From NCBI GenBank assembly GCA_903875215.1, contig CAIQVH010000031.1:248001-312000 (forward strand): a stretch of 64,000 nt of DNA. The letters run 5' to 3'. This document shows, in pieces, positions 1 to 7,759 of this stretch (the first letter of the stretch is position 1; each line of letters opens with the position of its first letter). The position numbers were made by a program, and so were the translations under genes. This DNA is from an uncultured Anaerolineae bacterium. Lineage in GTDB: Bacteria > Chloroflexota > Anaerolineae > Anaerolineales > Villigracilaceae. The notes beneath the pieces were generated by a model. That model worked only from the letters and a program-made list of their open reading frames with translations. It ran no database searches and was not told the DNA's origin.

Positions 1-1
1 T

Positions 2-997
2 GATGCACTGCTCAAAGAGTCACGCGCTGCCCTGGGGGATTATCTTAACGCTGACGCTGACGATCTGGTTTACATTCCCAACGCCACACATGGGGTCAAC
101 ATTATTGCCCGCTCGCTGCAGCTCCAGCCTGGCGACGAAATCCTGACCACTGACCATGAGTATGGAGCCTGCGATTACACCTGGGACTTTCTCTGTGAGC
201 GGGCCGGTGCCAGATATCTTCACCAGCCGGTGACTTTGCCTGCCCGATCTGAAGAAGCCATGCTCGAACAAATCTGGGCGGGCGTTACACCGCGCACGCG
301 GCTCATATTCCTGAGTCACATCACCTCGCCGACTGCGCTGCGGCTGCCAGTGGAAGCGATCTGCCAGCGCGCGCGCCAGGCCGGAATCCTGACCCTGGTG
401 GACGGCGCGCACGCTCCCGGGCAGATTCTGCTGGATTTGCAGGCCGTTGACGCTGATTTTTATACCGGTAACTGTCACAAATGGATGCTGGCCCCCAAGG
501 GTGCCGCTTTTCTGCATGCCCGACCCTCCGCCCAGGCGCTGATCGAGCCGCTGGTGGTCAGCTGGGGCTATGGCGGCCAGCCGCAGTTTGGTACTGGCAA
601 GCGCTTTATAGACTTATTGCAGTGGACTGGCACCAAGGATCCCGCGGCTGCGCTGGCTGTCCCCGCTGCGCTGGAATTTGCTCACGCTCATGACTGGGAG
701 CGCGTCCGCCAGGATTGTCACCGCCTGCTGGGCCAGGCCATTCGCAGTGTCTGCGAACTGACTGGTCTCGAGCCGCTTTATGCGCCGGATTCAGATTTCT
801 TTCGGCAGATGGGTATCGCGCCACTTCCTGCCTCTACCGACCTGGCGCAGCTGAAAACGCGCTTGTATGATGAATTTCGGGTCGAAGTGCCGCTTATCCA
901 GTGGCAGGACAGGAAATTTGTGCGCATTTCGATCCAGGGGTACAACACGCCGCAGGATGTGGAGGCGTTGCTGGCGGGGCTGCGCGCGCTGTTATAA
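2..997 (+). CDS. Aminotransferase class V / isopenicillin N epimerase-like protein, 5' truncated
   Basis: The frame is open from the left edge, so the gene begins before the window; 331 residues are visible. It belongs to the fold-type I PLP enzymes of class V (isopenicillin N epimerase and cysteine desulfurase relatives). Visible marks are NATHGVNI and TDHEYGACDYTW near the edge, the PLP-pyridine aspartate in VDGAHAPGQ (Asp codon 401-403) and the Schiff-base lysine in TGNCHKW (Lys codon 479-481). The C-terminal domain ends in RISIQGYNTPQDVEAL. The true substrate cannot be told from the sequence: epimerase, desulfurase and kynureninase-like activities share these motifs. Its last six bases overlap the convergent gene at 992-2350. 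Confidence 0.85.
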   Translation, partial: DALLKESRAALGDYLNADADDLVYIPNATHGVNIIARSLQLQPGDEILTTDHEYGACDYTWDFLCERAGARYLHQPVTLPARSEEAMLEQIWAGVTPRTRLIFLSHITSPTALRLPVEAICQRARQAGILTLVDGAHAPGQILLDLQAVDADFYTGNCHKWMLAPKGAAFLHARPSAQALIEPLVVSWGYGGQPQFGTGKRFIDLLQWTGTKDPAAALAVPAALEFAHAHDWERVRQDCHRLLGQAIRSVCELTGLEPLYAPDSDFFRQMGIAPLPASTDLAQLKTRLYDEFRVEVPLIQWQDRKFVRISIQGYNTPQDVEALLAGLRALL

Positions 998-2350
998 CTG
1001 CTGCGCCAGGCTGAGCAGTTCCAGCGGCTCCAGGTGCTGGCGGATAGGTGCCGGATGATCGGCGGCCCACTGCCGCAGGGGGCGGCTCCATTCGATCAGG
1101 GCGCGGGCGTCAGCCGGGTAGTGGCTGGCGCGCGCGCCGCTGTTGATGAATGGGCGGTCTGCGAGAGCGGCGCGCCATTCGTCCCAGCCGGCCATATCTG
1201 GGGTCAGTGAAAAAGTTGCCAGCGGTGAGAAAAAGACAGGTTTCCCGCCTGGGAAGTGGGCGCTCATTTCTTGAAGATAGCGGGCGCTGTCGCGGGTGTT
1301 GAAAATCAACCAGAGCGGCAGCAGGCCGGCCTGGCGCGCGGCGGTGGCATCAAACTGGCTGAAACATTCGATGCTGACACCTTGCGGGGCGCGGCCTTCT
1401 TTTTCGAGCAGGCGCTGGGTGGCCTGGAAGGCCAGGCGGGAGAAATCATTGGGGTGCGGCAGCTGGATGCGCACAAAGCGAAAGCCTTCAGCCTCGCAAA
1501 ATGTTTCCAGCGCGGAAAAGAGTCCCGGCTCACTACCCCATTCCGATTCCGGGCCCCTTTCCAGGGCCCAACCTTCCAGCGCCCAGCGGGAGGACTTCAG
1601 TCCGGCGCTGCGCGCGTAGGTCTCCAGGCGCGGACTGCCCGACAGAAATTCCTCTGCCGGTAGATCGCCCCATCCGCCGACCTGAAAGACACTGCGCGGG
1701 CCGAGGCGGTAGCGCAGCCATTCTGCGCCGCCCTCCAGGCTGACGATTGTGCCGCTAGGCGCCAATCGCTGGCGGATGAAGGCCGCGTACTGCGCGGGTA
1801 GTTCGACCAATTTGAAGCGCAGGTGGTTGACGTGACGTGTCAGCCAGCCATCATGAACCGGGTCGTAGTGTTGAATGGTCATCAGGCGCGGATCGCTGGC
1901 GGCAAGATTCAGGGCGGCGGCGAGCGAGCGATGTAAATATTCGTTCACGTCACCGCGAGAACTCCCTTTTTTGAGCGTGATGACAAAAGCCTGGGGCAGG
2001 AAGGCGGCTCCCAGCGCGAGAGAAAGGGCGGTGGTGGCGCCGCCCAGTGCCGCACCAATCGTCAGGGTGGGGAATTTCTCGTCAGATTTCGCGTAATCAT
2101 TAAGGCGCGCCTGGATTAAATCATCCAACTTGAAATTTGCGAGGGATTCTGGCGGGGAACCAGAGGCGGCCTGAAAGCGGCTGATGGCGAAACGCGCCAG
2201 TTCTTGAGGAAAAGCGCCCAGCGCGCGCAAGGCGGCTTTTTGCCAGGCGGGGAAGGGGTAGTTTTCGGTGTAATGGCCGCGCAATCCGGCGGCCACGGCG
2301 CGGGTGACGATGGGGGAGGAGCTTTCCAGGGATTCTTGTGGAGGCTGCAT
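992..2350 (-). CDS. Conserved protein of unknown function, 452 aa
   Basis: I do not recognise a characterised family. The protein is soluble, with no signal peptide. A glycine-rich stretch (IGAALGGATTALSLALG) precedes an HYDPVHDG motif around residues 135-145 and a VFQVGGWGDLPAEEFL motif mid-protein. From memory it resembles a family seen in other bacteria without assigned function, with the pattern 'LPQ-F ... HDP-x-D ... VFQ-G'. The start at 2350 is preferred over the longer open frame up to 2716: TATGAT sits six bases upstream at 2357-2362, and the upstream part would overlap the divergent patatin gene. The mRNA is therefore probably leaderless. Confidence 0.7.
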   Translation of the reverse strand: MQPPQESLESSSPIVTRAVAAGLRGHYTENYPFPAWQKAALRALGAFPQELARFAISRFQAASGSPPESLANFKLDDLIQARLNDYAKSDEKFPTLTIGAALGGATTALSLALGAAFLPQAFVITLKKGSSRGDVNEYLHRSLAAALNLAASDPRLMTIQHYDPVHDGWLTRHVNHLRFKLVELPAQYAAFIRQRLAPSGTIVSLEGGAEWLRYRLGPRSVFQVGGWGDLPAEEFLSGSPRLETYARSAGLKSSRWALEGWALERGPESEWGSEPGLFSALETFCEAEGFRFVRIQLPHPNDFSRLAFQATQRLLEKEGRAPQGVSIECFSQFDATAARQAGLLPLWLIFNTRDSARYLQEMSAHFPGGKPVFFSPLATFSLTPDMAGWDEWRAALADRPFINSGARASHYPADARALIEWSRPLRQWAADHPAPIRQHLEPLELLSLAQQL

Positions 2351-2362
2351 GGGCAAATCATA
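2348..2362 (-). promoter_or_regulatory. -10 box TATGAT six bases before the ATG (leaderless start)
   Basis: On the minus strand TATGAT (2357-2362) is followed by six bases and then the ATG at 2350. No Shine-Dalgarno sequence is present. No good -35 box is visible. Transcription would begin at or within a base of the start codon. Confidence 0.45.
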
Positions 2363-2428
2363 CCATCCATTGTTAATCTTTTCTACGAACCATGACCGGA
2401 GAGCGGTGGATGGATAACCCCAGCGGAG

Positions 2429-2443
2429 TATAATTTTTGCATG
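2429..2443 (+). promoter_or_regulatory. Consensus -10 box TATAAT six bases before the ATG (leaderless start)
   Basis: TATAAT (2429-2434), six bases, then ATG at 2441. No ribosome-binding site fits between them. The -35 region is poor. It faces the similar element at 2357-2362, so two leaderless genes diverge from a 90-bp gap. Confidence 0.55.
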
Positions 2444-3325
2444 GATATTACACTTGCCTTGGGTGGTGGTGGCGCGCGCGGGGCTGCGCATTTGGGCGTC
2501 CTGCGCGTGCTCGAACGGGAAGGGTTCCGTATTCGCGCGGTGGCCGGAACGAGCATTGGATCGATTGTGGCGGCCATGTATGCGCAGTTGGGTAGCGCTG
2601 AGGAGGTGCAGCGTGCCGTCGCCGCGATTGATCAATCGCGGCTGTTCAGCTGGCCGCTGGCTGATGGGCCTGGTCTGCTGGGTATTCGTGGGGTTCAGGA
2701 GATGATTCGCCAACAATTTGGTGATTTGACCTTTGGCGAGCTTGGGTTGCCGTGCGCTGCCGTGGCAGTGGACCTTAACAGCAGCCGTGAAATCATCTTG
2801 CAGGAAGGGCGCGTCTTCGATGCCATTATGGGGTCGATCGCCATTCCCGGCCTGATCCCTCCGCGGCAGTACAACGAATACACCTTGATCGATGGCGGCA
2901 CGCTCGACCCCGTTCCGGTACGCGCTGCCCGTGCTTTCGCTCCCGATCTGCCCGTGGTGGCCGTCTCGCTCATGTATCCACTGGATACGCCCAAGACCCC
3001 GCTAACCATGTCACTTCCGATGGCAGTGCCTTTTGCCGAGCAGATTAACCAACTGAACATCACCCGCGCTTTTAATATCTTCGTCGATGCGGTCGATATC
3101 AGCCAGCACCAGATGACCGAACTGCGCCTGCGCATTGACCACCCCGAAGTGTTGATTCACCCCGATGTGGCCGATGTCCTTTTCCTTGACCGGGTGGATA
3201 TTGAGCGGCTGGCGCAACGCGGAGAGCAAGCCACGCAGGCCAGTCTGCCCCAACTGCGCAAGGCGGTCAGCTGGCAGGCGCGCGCCTGGCGCCGTCTGCG
3301 GCAGGCGGTCTCGAGCGGTGATTAG
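2441..3325 (+). CDS. Patatin-like phospholipase (RssA family)
   Basis: A 294-residue serine lipid acyl hydrolase. The glycine-rich oxyanion segment GGGGARG (residues 8-14) opens the protein, the nucleophile Ser38 lies in GTSIG, and the catalytic aspartate is Asp151 in IDGG, the Ser-Asp dyad of patatins. Length and order match RssA/NTE-type single-domain proteins, without the cyclic-nucleotide domains of NTE. There is no signal peptide, so it probably acts on membrane lipids from the cytoplasm. Its stop overlaps the GTG of the next gene (GTGATTAG), which points to translational coupling with the membrane protease. Confidence 0.92.
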   Translation: MDITLALGGGGARGAAHLGVLRVLEREGFRIRAVAGTSIGSIVAAMYAQLGSAEEVQRAVAAIDQSRLFSWPLADGPGLLGIRGVQEMIRQQFGDLTFGELGLPCAAVAVDLNSSREIILQEGRVFDAIMGSIAIPGLIPPRQYNEYTLIDGGTLDPVPVRAARAFAPDLPVVAVSLMYPLDTPKTPLTMSLPMAVPFAEQINQLNITRAFNIFVDAVDISQHQMTELRLRIDHPEVLIHPDVADVLFLDRVDIERLAQRGEQATQASLPQLRKAVSWQARAWRRLRQAVSSGD

Positions 3326-3923
3326 GGCGCGTCTGAGCTGGGCGGCTTTGCCCTACATGGCAGTTGCCGCCGGGATGATCTTCCTGCGCAGCGCCTGGGC
3401 CGCCTTGATTGGATTTCACCTGGCGATGCTGCCGCTCCTGCTGCCGGGCAGGCAAACCCCGCCCCTGCCGCTGGCTTCCGTTTCGCTGCGGAGACTGCTC
3501 CCGGTTGCCCTGACGGGGCTGGTGGCCGGCTTGCTGGCCTGGCTGCTCTGGCCCTGGCTGCGCCTCCCGCCGGATTTGTCCGTCCGACTGGCGCTGGGCG
3601 GATCTTCCGGGTGGCTGATCGTGGCTTATTTTTCACTCGCTAATCCGGTACTGGAAGAATTCTACTGGCGCGGCAGGCTGGGCAGCGCCTCCAGCATCCT
3701 GCAGCCTGTGGACTTTCTGTATGCCGGGTATCATCTGCTGGTTGTGGGTCTCTTTCTCTCCCCGGCATGGAACCTGGCTATCTTTGTCATTCTGGTTGCG
3801 GTCAGTTGGGCGTGGCGCCAACTGACCCGGCGCTTTCAATCACTACTGCCGGCGGTCCTGTGTCATATGCTGGCTGATTTCTCCCTGATCCTGGTTGTTG
3901 CCCAGAAAGCGATACATTTATGA
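3318..3923 (+). CDS. CPBP-family intramembrane metalloprotease-like protein
   Basis: A polytopic membrane protein of 201 residues starting at GTG 3318, inside the end of the patatin gene. CPBP (Abi/Rce1-like) motifs are recognisable: Glu113-Glu114 in LEEFYWRG (EExxxR), a histidine after the next hydrophobic turn (FLYAGYH), and a third motif CHMLADF near the C-terminus. About six membrane segments are apparent. A longer frame back to 3165 is rejected because it reads through the patatin gene with atypical composition. The family includes prenyl-protein endopeptidase relatives and bacteriocin-immunity proteins; the substrate is unknown. The stop overlaps the next start (ATGA). Confidence 0.75.
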   Translation: MIRARLSWAALPYMAVAAGMIFLRSAWAALIGFHLAMLPLLLPGRQTPPLPLASVSLRRLLPVALTGLVAGLLAWLLWPWLRLPPDLSVRLALGGSSGWLIVAYFSLANPVLEEFYWRGRLGSASSILQPVDFLYAGYHLLVVGLFLSPAWNLAIFVILVAVSWAWRQLTRRFQSLLPAVLCHMLADFSLILVVAQKAIHL

Positions 3924-4147
3924 GCTCAGATCTGCGAAAATATGCTTCACAAACCACCTTTCGATTGGTGGTTGGGGCACTTTTGTTGCTTTTCCTGGTC
4001 GGTGTCGGGTTGATCTGGGCCATCTATGGCACCGGCGCGGCCTTGATGGGCTTGCTGTGCCTGCTAGGCGCCATGATCCCGATCGGTCTGGTCTGGTTCA
4101 TCCTGGTCGGGCTGGATAAACTGGTAAAAAAGCTGGATCGAGACTGA
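3920..4147 (+). CDS. Small two-helix membrane protein
   Basis: A 75-residue protein with two hydrophobic segments (about residues 17-37 and 40-62) and charged ends (SSDLRKYAS at the start, KLVKKLDRD at the end). No family is recognised. ATGA overlaps with both neighbours place it in one translationally coupled set: patatin, CPBP protease, this protein, carboxylesterase. A role in the same membrane or lipid process is plausible but is inference only. Confidence 0.6.
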   Translation: MSSDLRKYASQTTFRLVVGALLLLFLVGVGLIWAIYGTGAALMGLLCLLGAMIPIGLVWFILVGLDKLVKKLDRD

Positions 4148-4794
4148 TGACTTTGCCGCAAACTTCTTTGCTGACTTTTGATGAATGGACACTGCGAATC
4201 CGCCCTGTGGCTGGCGGGCGCCTCCTGCTCCTGCTGCATGGCTGGACCGGGGATGAGAATTCGATGTGGGCCTTTGCCCGCAGCTTTCCATCCGAAAGCT
4301 ACTTGCTTGCTCCACGTGCGCCCCACCCGGCGGCCAGCAGCGGCTATTCCTGGCGCCGGCCTGCAGTGCATGAAGGCTGGCCGACGGTTGATTTACTGCG
4401 GCCTTCTGCCGCGGCGTTGATCGATCTGCTCGATGGGTTTGCGCGCGCCTATGGGCTGGATGCCAGCAGCGTGGACGTGGCCGGATTCAGCCAGGGAGCG
4501 GCGATGACGCTGGCCCTGGGGTTGTTGTATCCGGCCCGGGTGCGGAAAATGGCAATTTTAGCGGGATTCACGCCCATGGGAGCCGAGGAGGTCGCCGCGG
4601 CAGGGCAGTTCAGCGGGAAAAAAGTTTTCGTCACGCATGGCCGTCAAGATCAGATCATTCCCATCGCCCAGGCTCAGCGGACCGTTGAGTTGGTGGAAAA
4701 TCTCGGCGGGCAGGTGCTGTTTTGTGAGAGCGAAGCAGGCCACAAGGTCGGCGCTGAATGTTTTGGCGCGCTGGAATCTTATTTGCGTACTTGA
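4147..4794 (+). CDS. Phospholipase/carboxylesterase family alpha/beta hydrolase
   Basis: A 215-residue cytoplasmic alpha/beta hydrolase of the YpfH/acyl-protein thioesterase type. The oxyanion strand HGWTGDEN lies near residue 31, the nucleophile is Ser115 in GFSQGA, the acid is in GRQDQIIP and the base is in EAGHKVG. Length fits the family (about 200-220). The start codon overlaps the stop of the previous gene, and the patatin upstream suggests a shared lipid or ester turnover role, though the substrate cannot be specified. Confidence 0.88.
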   Translation: MTLPQTSLLTFDEWTLRIRPVAGGRLLLLLHGWTGDENSMWAFARSFPSESYLLAPRAPHPAASSGYSWRRPAVHEGWPTVDLLRPSAAALIDLLDGFARAYGLDASSVDVAGFSQGAAMTLALGLLYPARVRKMAILAGFTPMGAEEVAAAGQFSGKKVFVTHGRQDQIIPIAQAQRTVELVENLGGQVLFCESEAGHKVGAECFGALESYLRT

Positions 4795-4827
4795 TTGCCC
4801 ATTTCTCAGGGTTGATAAATCTCTGAA

Positions 4828-4856
4828 TTGACGGAACCCCGCTTTGCGGGTATCCT
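4828..4856 (+). promoter_or_regulatory. Sigma-70 promoter TTGACG-17-TATCCT
   Basis: TTGACG (4828-4833), a 17-base spacer and TATCCT (4851-4856) lie about 50 bases before the L,D-transpeptidase ATG. The spacer holds a short inverted repeat, CCCGC-ttt-GCGGG (4838-4850). The same -10 hexamer is used in the proposed rpoD promoter. Confidence 0.6.
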
Positions 4857-4905
4857 TTGCGCACTCCTAGAGCGGCGATGGGTCGCTGAAGATACGAAGG
4901 TGACT

Positions 4906-6027
4906 ATGGCTATAACAAGACGCGATTTTCTAAAAATGGTTGGCGGCACGGCCGGGTTGATGGCGCTGCAGCCTTTCAGCCGGGTGATGCCTTTGGGGCC
5001 ATTCCCGGAGGGGGAGCGGCTGGGGCGCTTGACGGCGACTCTTGATCTTAAATCAGCGCCGCGCGTGGATTATGCTTCGGTTGGTACGCTCTATCCTGAT
5101 ACGATTGTGCCGTGGCTGCGGGAAGCAGTGGCTACCTCGATCGATCCCAACGTGATCAACCAGCGCTGGGTGGAGACGCCCCAGGGCTACCTGTATTCGG
5201 CCTATGTGCAGCCGGTTAAGAATTTGCCGAATACACCGCTTTCAGCCATGCCAGCCGGGAAAAGCGGCTTTTGGGCTGAGGTGACCGTGCCGTATGTCGA
5301 TTTTGTGCTGGAGAACAGCGAACCATCTTCGTCGTGGCTGAAAAATGCCAGGGCAAATGGCTTGCCCACGCGCCTGTATTACAGTCAGGTGATGTGGATT
5401 GACCAGGTGAAGACCAGTGAAGTGACTGGGAACCTGATCTATCGCGCCACGCAGCCGGTTTTTATCGATAACAAGTTTGCAGGTGTGGAAAACGACCTGA
5501 TGTGGGCGGAGGGAGCGGCCTTCCGCGTGCTGACGCCCGAGGAAATGACCCCGATCAACCCGCAGGTTGACCCAACCCAAAAGCGGGTGGTAGCCAATTT
5601 GACCTACCAGACGCTTTCCTGCTTTGAGGGGGAGACGGAAGTCTTCTTCTGTAAAATGTCGAGCGGCCGTAAGTGGGACGCGCAGGGCAATTCCACCGAT
5701 ACCTGGTCAACCCCGTTGGGGGATGGGCACCGCACCTGGCGCAAATCCATCTCCATCCACATGGCTGGCGGAACGGTGGATGCCGGTTATGATACGGTTG
5801 GAGTTAACTGGTGCACGTTTTTCTCTGGCGCAGGAATCGCGATCCATTCCACTTTCTGGCATAACAATTACGGCACAGCCCGCTCGCATGGCTGTCTCAA
5901 TGTCCGCCCGGAGGATGCCAAGTGGATCTTCCGTTGGACGACGCCCGAAGTCAGCCTGGATCCTGGCGATCAAACGGTTGGTATGCCCGGCGGGACGCAG
6001 GTGGATGTTCGCCAGCGCGAGTACTAA
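4906..6027 (+). CDS. L,D-transpeptidase (YkuD domain) with Tat-type signal
   Basis: A 373-residue exported peptidoglycan cross-linking enzyme. The start at 4906 follows AAGGTGA and gives MAITRRDFLK, a twin-arginine signal followed by a hydrophobic stretch. The C-terminal YkuD domain has an upstream histidine (GAGIAIHSTFWH) and the active-site SHGCLN with catalytic Cys330. The roughly 200-residue N-terminal domain is not recognised and may bind the wall. A Tat signal implies folding before export. It sits upstream of ccdA, possibly significant because the enzyme needs a reduced cysteine outside the membrane. Confidence 0.85.
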   Translation: MAITRRDFLKMVGGTAGLMALQPFSRVMPLGPFPEGERLGRLTATLDLKSAPRVDYASVGTLYPDTIVPWLREAVATSIDPNVINQRWVETPQGYLYSAYVQPVKNLPNTPLSAMPAGKSGFWAEVTVPYVDFVLENSEPSSSWLKNARANGLPTRLYYSQVMWIDQVKTSEVTGNLIYRATQPVFIDNKFAGVENDLMWAEGAAFRVLTPEEMTPINPQVDPTQKRVVANLTYQTLSCFEGETEVFFCKMSSGRKWDAQGNSTDTWSTPLGDGHRTWRKSISIHMAGGTVDAGYDTVGVNWCTFFSGAGIAIHSTFWHNNYGTARSHGCLNVRPEDAKWIFRWTTPEVSLDPGDQTVGMPGGTQVDVRQREY

Positions 6028-6054
6028 AAACTATTGGTGTCAATGAGGTGATGC

Positions 6055-6765
6055 ATGAATATTTCTTTTGGGCTGGCTTTCCTGGCCGGGATCGCGTCTT
6101 TTCTTTCTCCGTGCGTTTTTGCGCTGGTGCCGGCCTATGTCGGCTACCTGGGCGGCCGCGCAGCCGGAGGTGAATCGACCGAGAACAATCGCTTTGTTAC
6201 GTTTACACACGGGCTGGCTTTCGTGCTCGGGTTCAGTGTCGTCTTTGTGCTGTTGGGAGTGGCCGCTTCGGCAATCGGCGGCGTGCTGTATGATCTGCGC
6301 ATCTGGATGGCTCGCCTGGGCGGGCTGGTGATCATGGTTTTTGGCCTTCACATGATCGGGGTCTTTCGCATCCCGTTTCTGGAATATGATACCCGCGTCC
6401 AGGAACTGCCCGATCCCAAGCTGGGATACCTGTCCTCGGCCCTGATGGGAGTCTTCTTCTCGGCGGGCTGGTCGCCGTGTGTTGGCCCGGTGCTGGGCGC
6501 TATTCTGACGTTCGCGCTGAACGGCGGTTCCATCGCATATGGCGCGCTCCTGCTCTCGGCATATTCTGCCGGCCTGGCGATTCCCTTCCTGATTGCCGCG
6601 CTGGGCATTGGCTGGGTAACGGTCATCTTGCGCAAGTACAGCCGTCTGATGCGGATGGTAGAAATCGTCATGGGTGTGCTGATGGTCGTGGTCGGCGGTA
6701 TGTTAATTTTTGGCGTTTTCAACCTGCTTTCGCGTTATGGCCTGTGGGTCAACTTTGGCCTGTAA
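6055..6765 (+). CDS. ccdA: CcdA-type cytochrome c biogenesis / thiol-disulfide transporter
   Basis: A 236-residue protein with about six membrane helices. It passes electrons from cytoplasmic thioredoxin to extracytoplasmic thiol proteins such as the cytochrome c maturation reductant. The two conserved redox cysteines are in SPCVFAL (helix 1) and WSPCVGP (helix 4). Its start follows GAGGTGA. The next gene, three bases away, carries a glutaredoxin-like domain, and the oxidase subunit II at 42759 has a CxxCH heme motif needing this pathway. No dedicated ResA or CcsB homologue is seen in the window. Confidence 0.88.
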   Translation: MNISFGLAFLAGIASFLSPCVFALVPAYVGYLGGRAAGGESTENNRFVTFTHGLAFVLGFSVVFVLLGVAASAIGGVLYDLRIWMARLGGLVIMVFGLHMIGVFRIPFLEYDTRVQELPDPKLGYLSSALMGVFFSAGWSPCVGPVLGAILTFALNGGSIAYGALLLSAYSAGLAIPFLIAALGIGWVTVILRKYSRLMRMVEIVMGVLMVVVGGMLIFGVFNLLSRYGLWVNFGL

Positions 6766-6768
6766 ACC

Positions 6769-7749
6769 ATGATTAATGTCACCCTTTATACCCGCGCTGA
6801 ATGCCACCTGTGTGAACTGGCTCTCACAGAACTTGAATCGCTCCAGACGCAAATTCCCCACACTTTGCGCGTGGTGGATATCGATGGTGACCCGGCTTTG
6901 CAAAAAAAATATTTTGACCAGATCCCCGTCGTGGAGATTGGCCCCTACGTTTTGCGCGCGCCATTTTCCCGCCCGGAATTGTTGATGACGCTGGGAGCCG
7001 CCCGCGACGCCGCTGCGCAGCAGGCCCGGCTGGAACAGGCCAGCCCGCCGGCGATACCCCCTCTCACCGGAGCAGACCGCCTGTCCCTATGGATGGCCCG
7101 GCACTGGCTGGCCTTCGTCAACCTGTTGCTGATCCTGTACCTGGGATTGCCCTTCCTCGCCCCGATCTTGATGAAAGCGGGCGCGACTTTCCCCGCCCGC
7201 CTGATTTACACAGCCTACAGCCCGCTCTGCCACCAATTGGGATTTCGCTCTTTCTACCTGTTTGGTGAACAGGCTTATTACCCGCGTGCTGCCGCCGGGC
7301 TGCCCGGCGTGATCACTTTTGGGAAGGCCACCGGGATTGACGAGAGCAACACCGGCCTGCTGGCTGCGCGCAGCTTTGTCGGCACAGAACAACTGGGGTA
7401 TAAAATTGCCCTTTGCCAGCGGGATGTTGCCATTTACGGCGCCATTATTCTGTTTGGATTTCTCTTTGCATTGACCGGCCGCCGCATTCCGCCGCTCCAT
7501 TGGGCACTCTGGCTGATTCTGGCCATCGGCCCGATTGGACTGGATGGTTTCTCGCAATTATTCAGCCAGCTGGGACTCTCTTTCCTGGCGGCCCTGCTGC
7601 CGTTCCGCGAATCCACGCCATTGTTGCGGACCCTGACCGGGGGTCTGTTTGGCTTTGGCACCGCCTGGTTCGGCCTGCCTTATGTTGAAGAATCGATGCG
7701 CGAAACACGCCAGGCGCTCGAAAAGCGCTTTTCCACTGCAGAAAAATGA
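6769..7749 (+). CDS. Glutaredoxin-like domain fused to DUF2085 membrane protein
   Basis: A 326-residue fusion. Residues 1-75 form a glutaredoxin-like (DUF836-type) domain with CxxC in RAECHLCELA and the cis-proline in FDQIPVVEIG. After a linker, helices begin near residue 110 and the DUF2085 signature follows: YSPLCHQLGFRSFYLFGEQ, then ALCQRDVAIYGA and GPIGLDGFSQLF. DUF2085 is a membrane family of unknown function with conserved Cys and His. Adjacency to ccdA suggests electron flow between CcdA, this CxxC domain and the membrane cysteines. The function is inferred. Confidence 0.8.
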   Translation: MINVTLYTRAECHLCELALTELESLQTQIPHTLRVVDIDGDPALQKKYFDQIPVVEIGPYVLRAPFSRPELLMTLGAARDAAAQQARLEQASPPAIPPLTGADRLSLWMARHWLAFVNLLLILYLGLPFLAPILMKAGATFPARLIYTAYSPLCHQLGFRSFYLFGEQAYYPRAAAGLPGVITFGKATGIDESNTGLLAARSFVGTEQLGYKIALCQRDVAIYGAIILFGFLFALTGRRIPPLHWALWLILAIGPIGLDGFSQLFSQLGLSFLAALLPFRESTPLLRTLTGGLFGFGTAWFGLPYVEESMRETRQALEKRFSTAEK

Positions 7750-7759
7750 CCAGGCCGGG

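Noticed and set aside
2351-2716. Long N-terminal extension of the 452-residue unknown protein
   Set aside because: It would overlap the patatin gene antisense by over 250 bases and has unstructured low-complexity composition.
3165-3317. Longer start for the CPBP-type protease
   Set aside because: The added 51 residues are Arg-rich and lie inside the patatin gene in another frame; GTG 3318 gives a proper membrane protein with coupled overlap.
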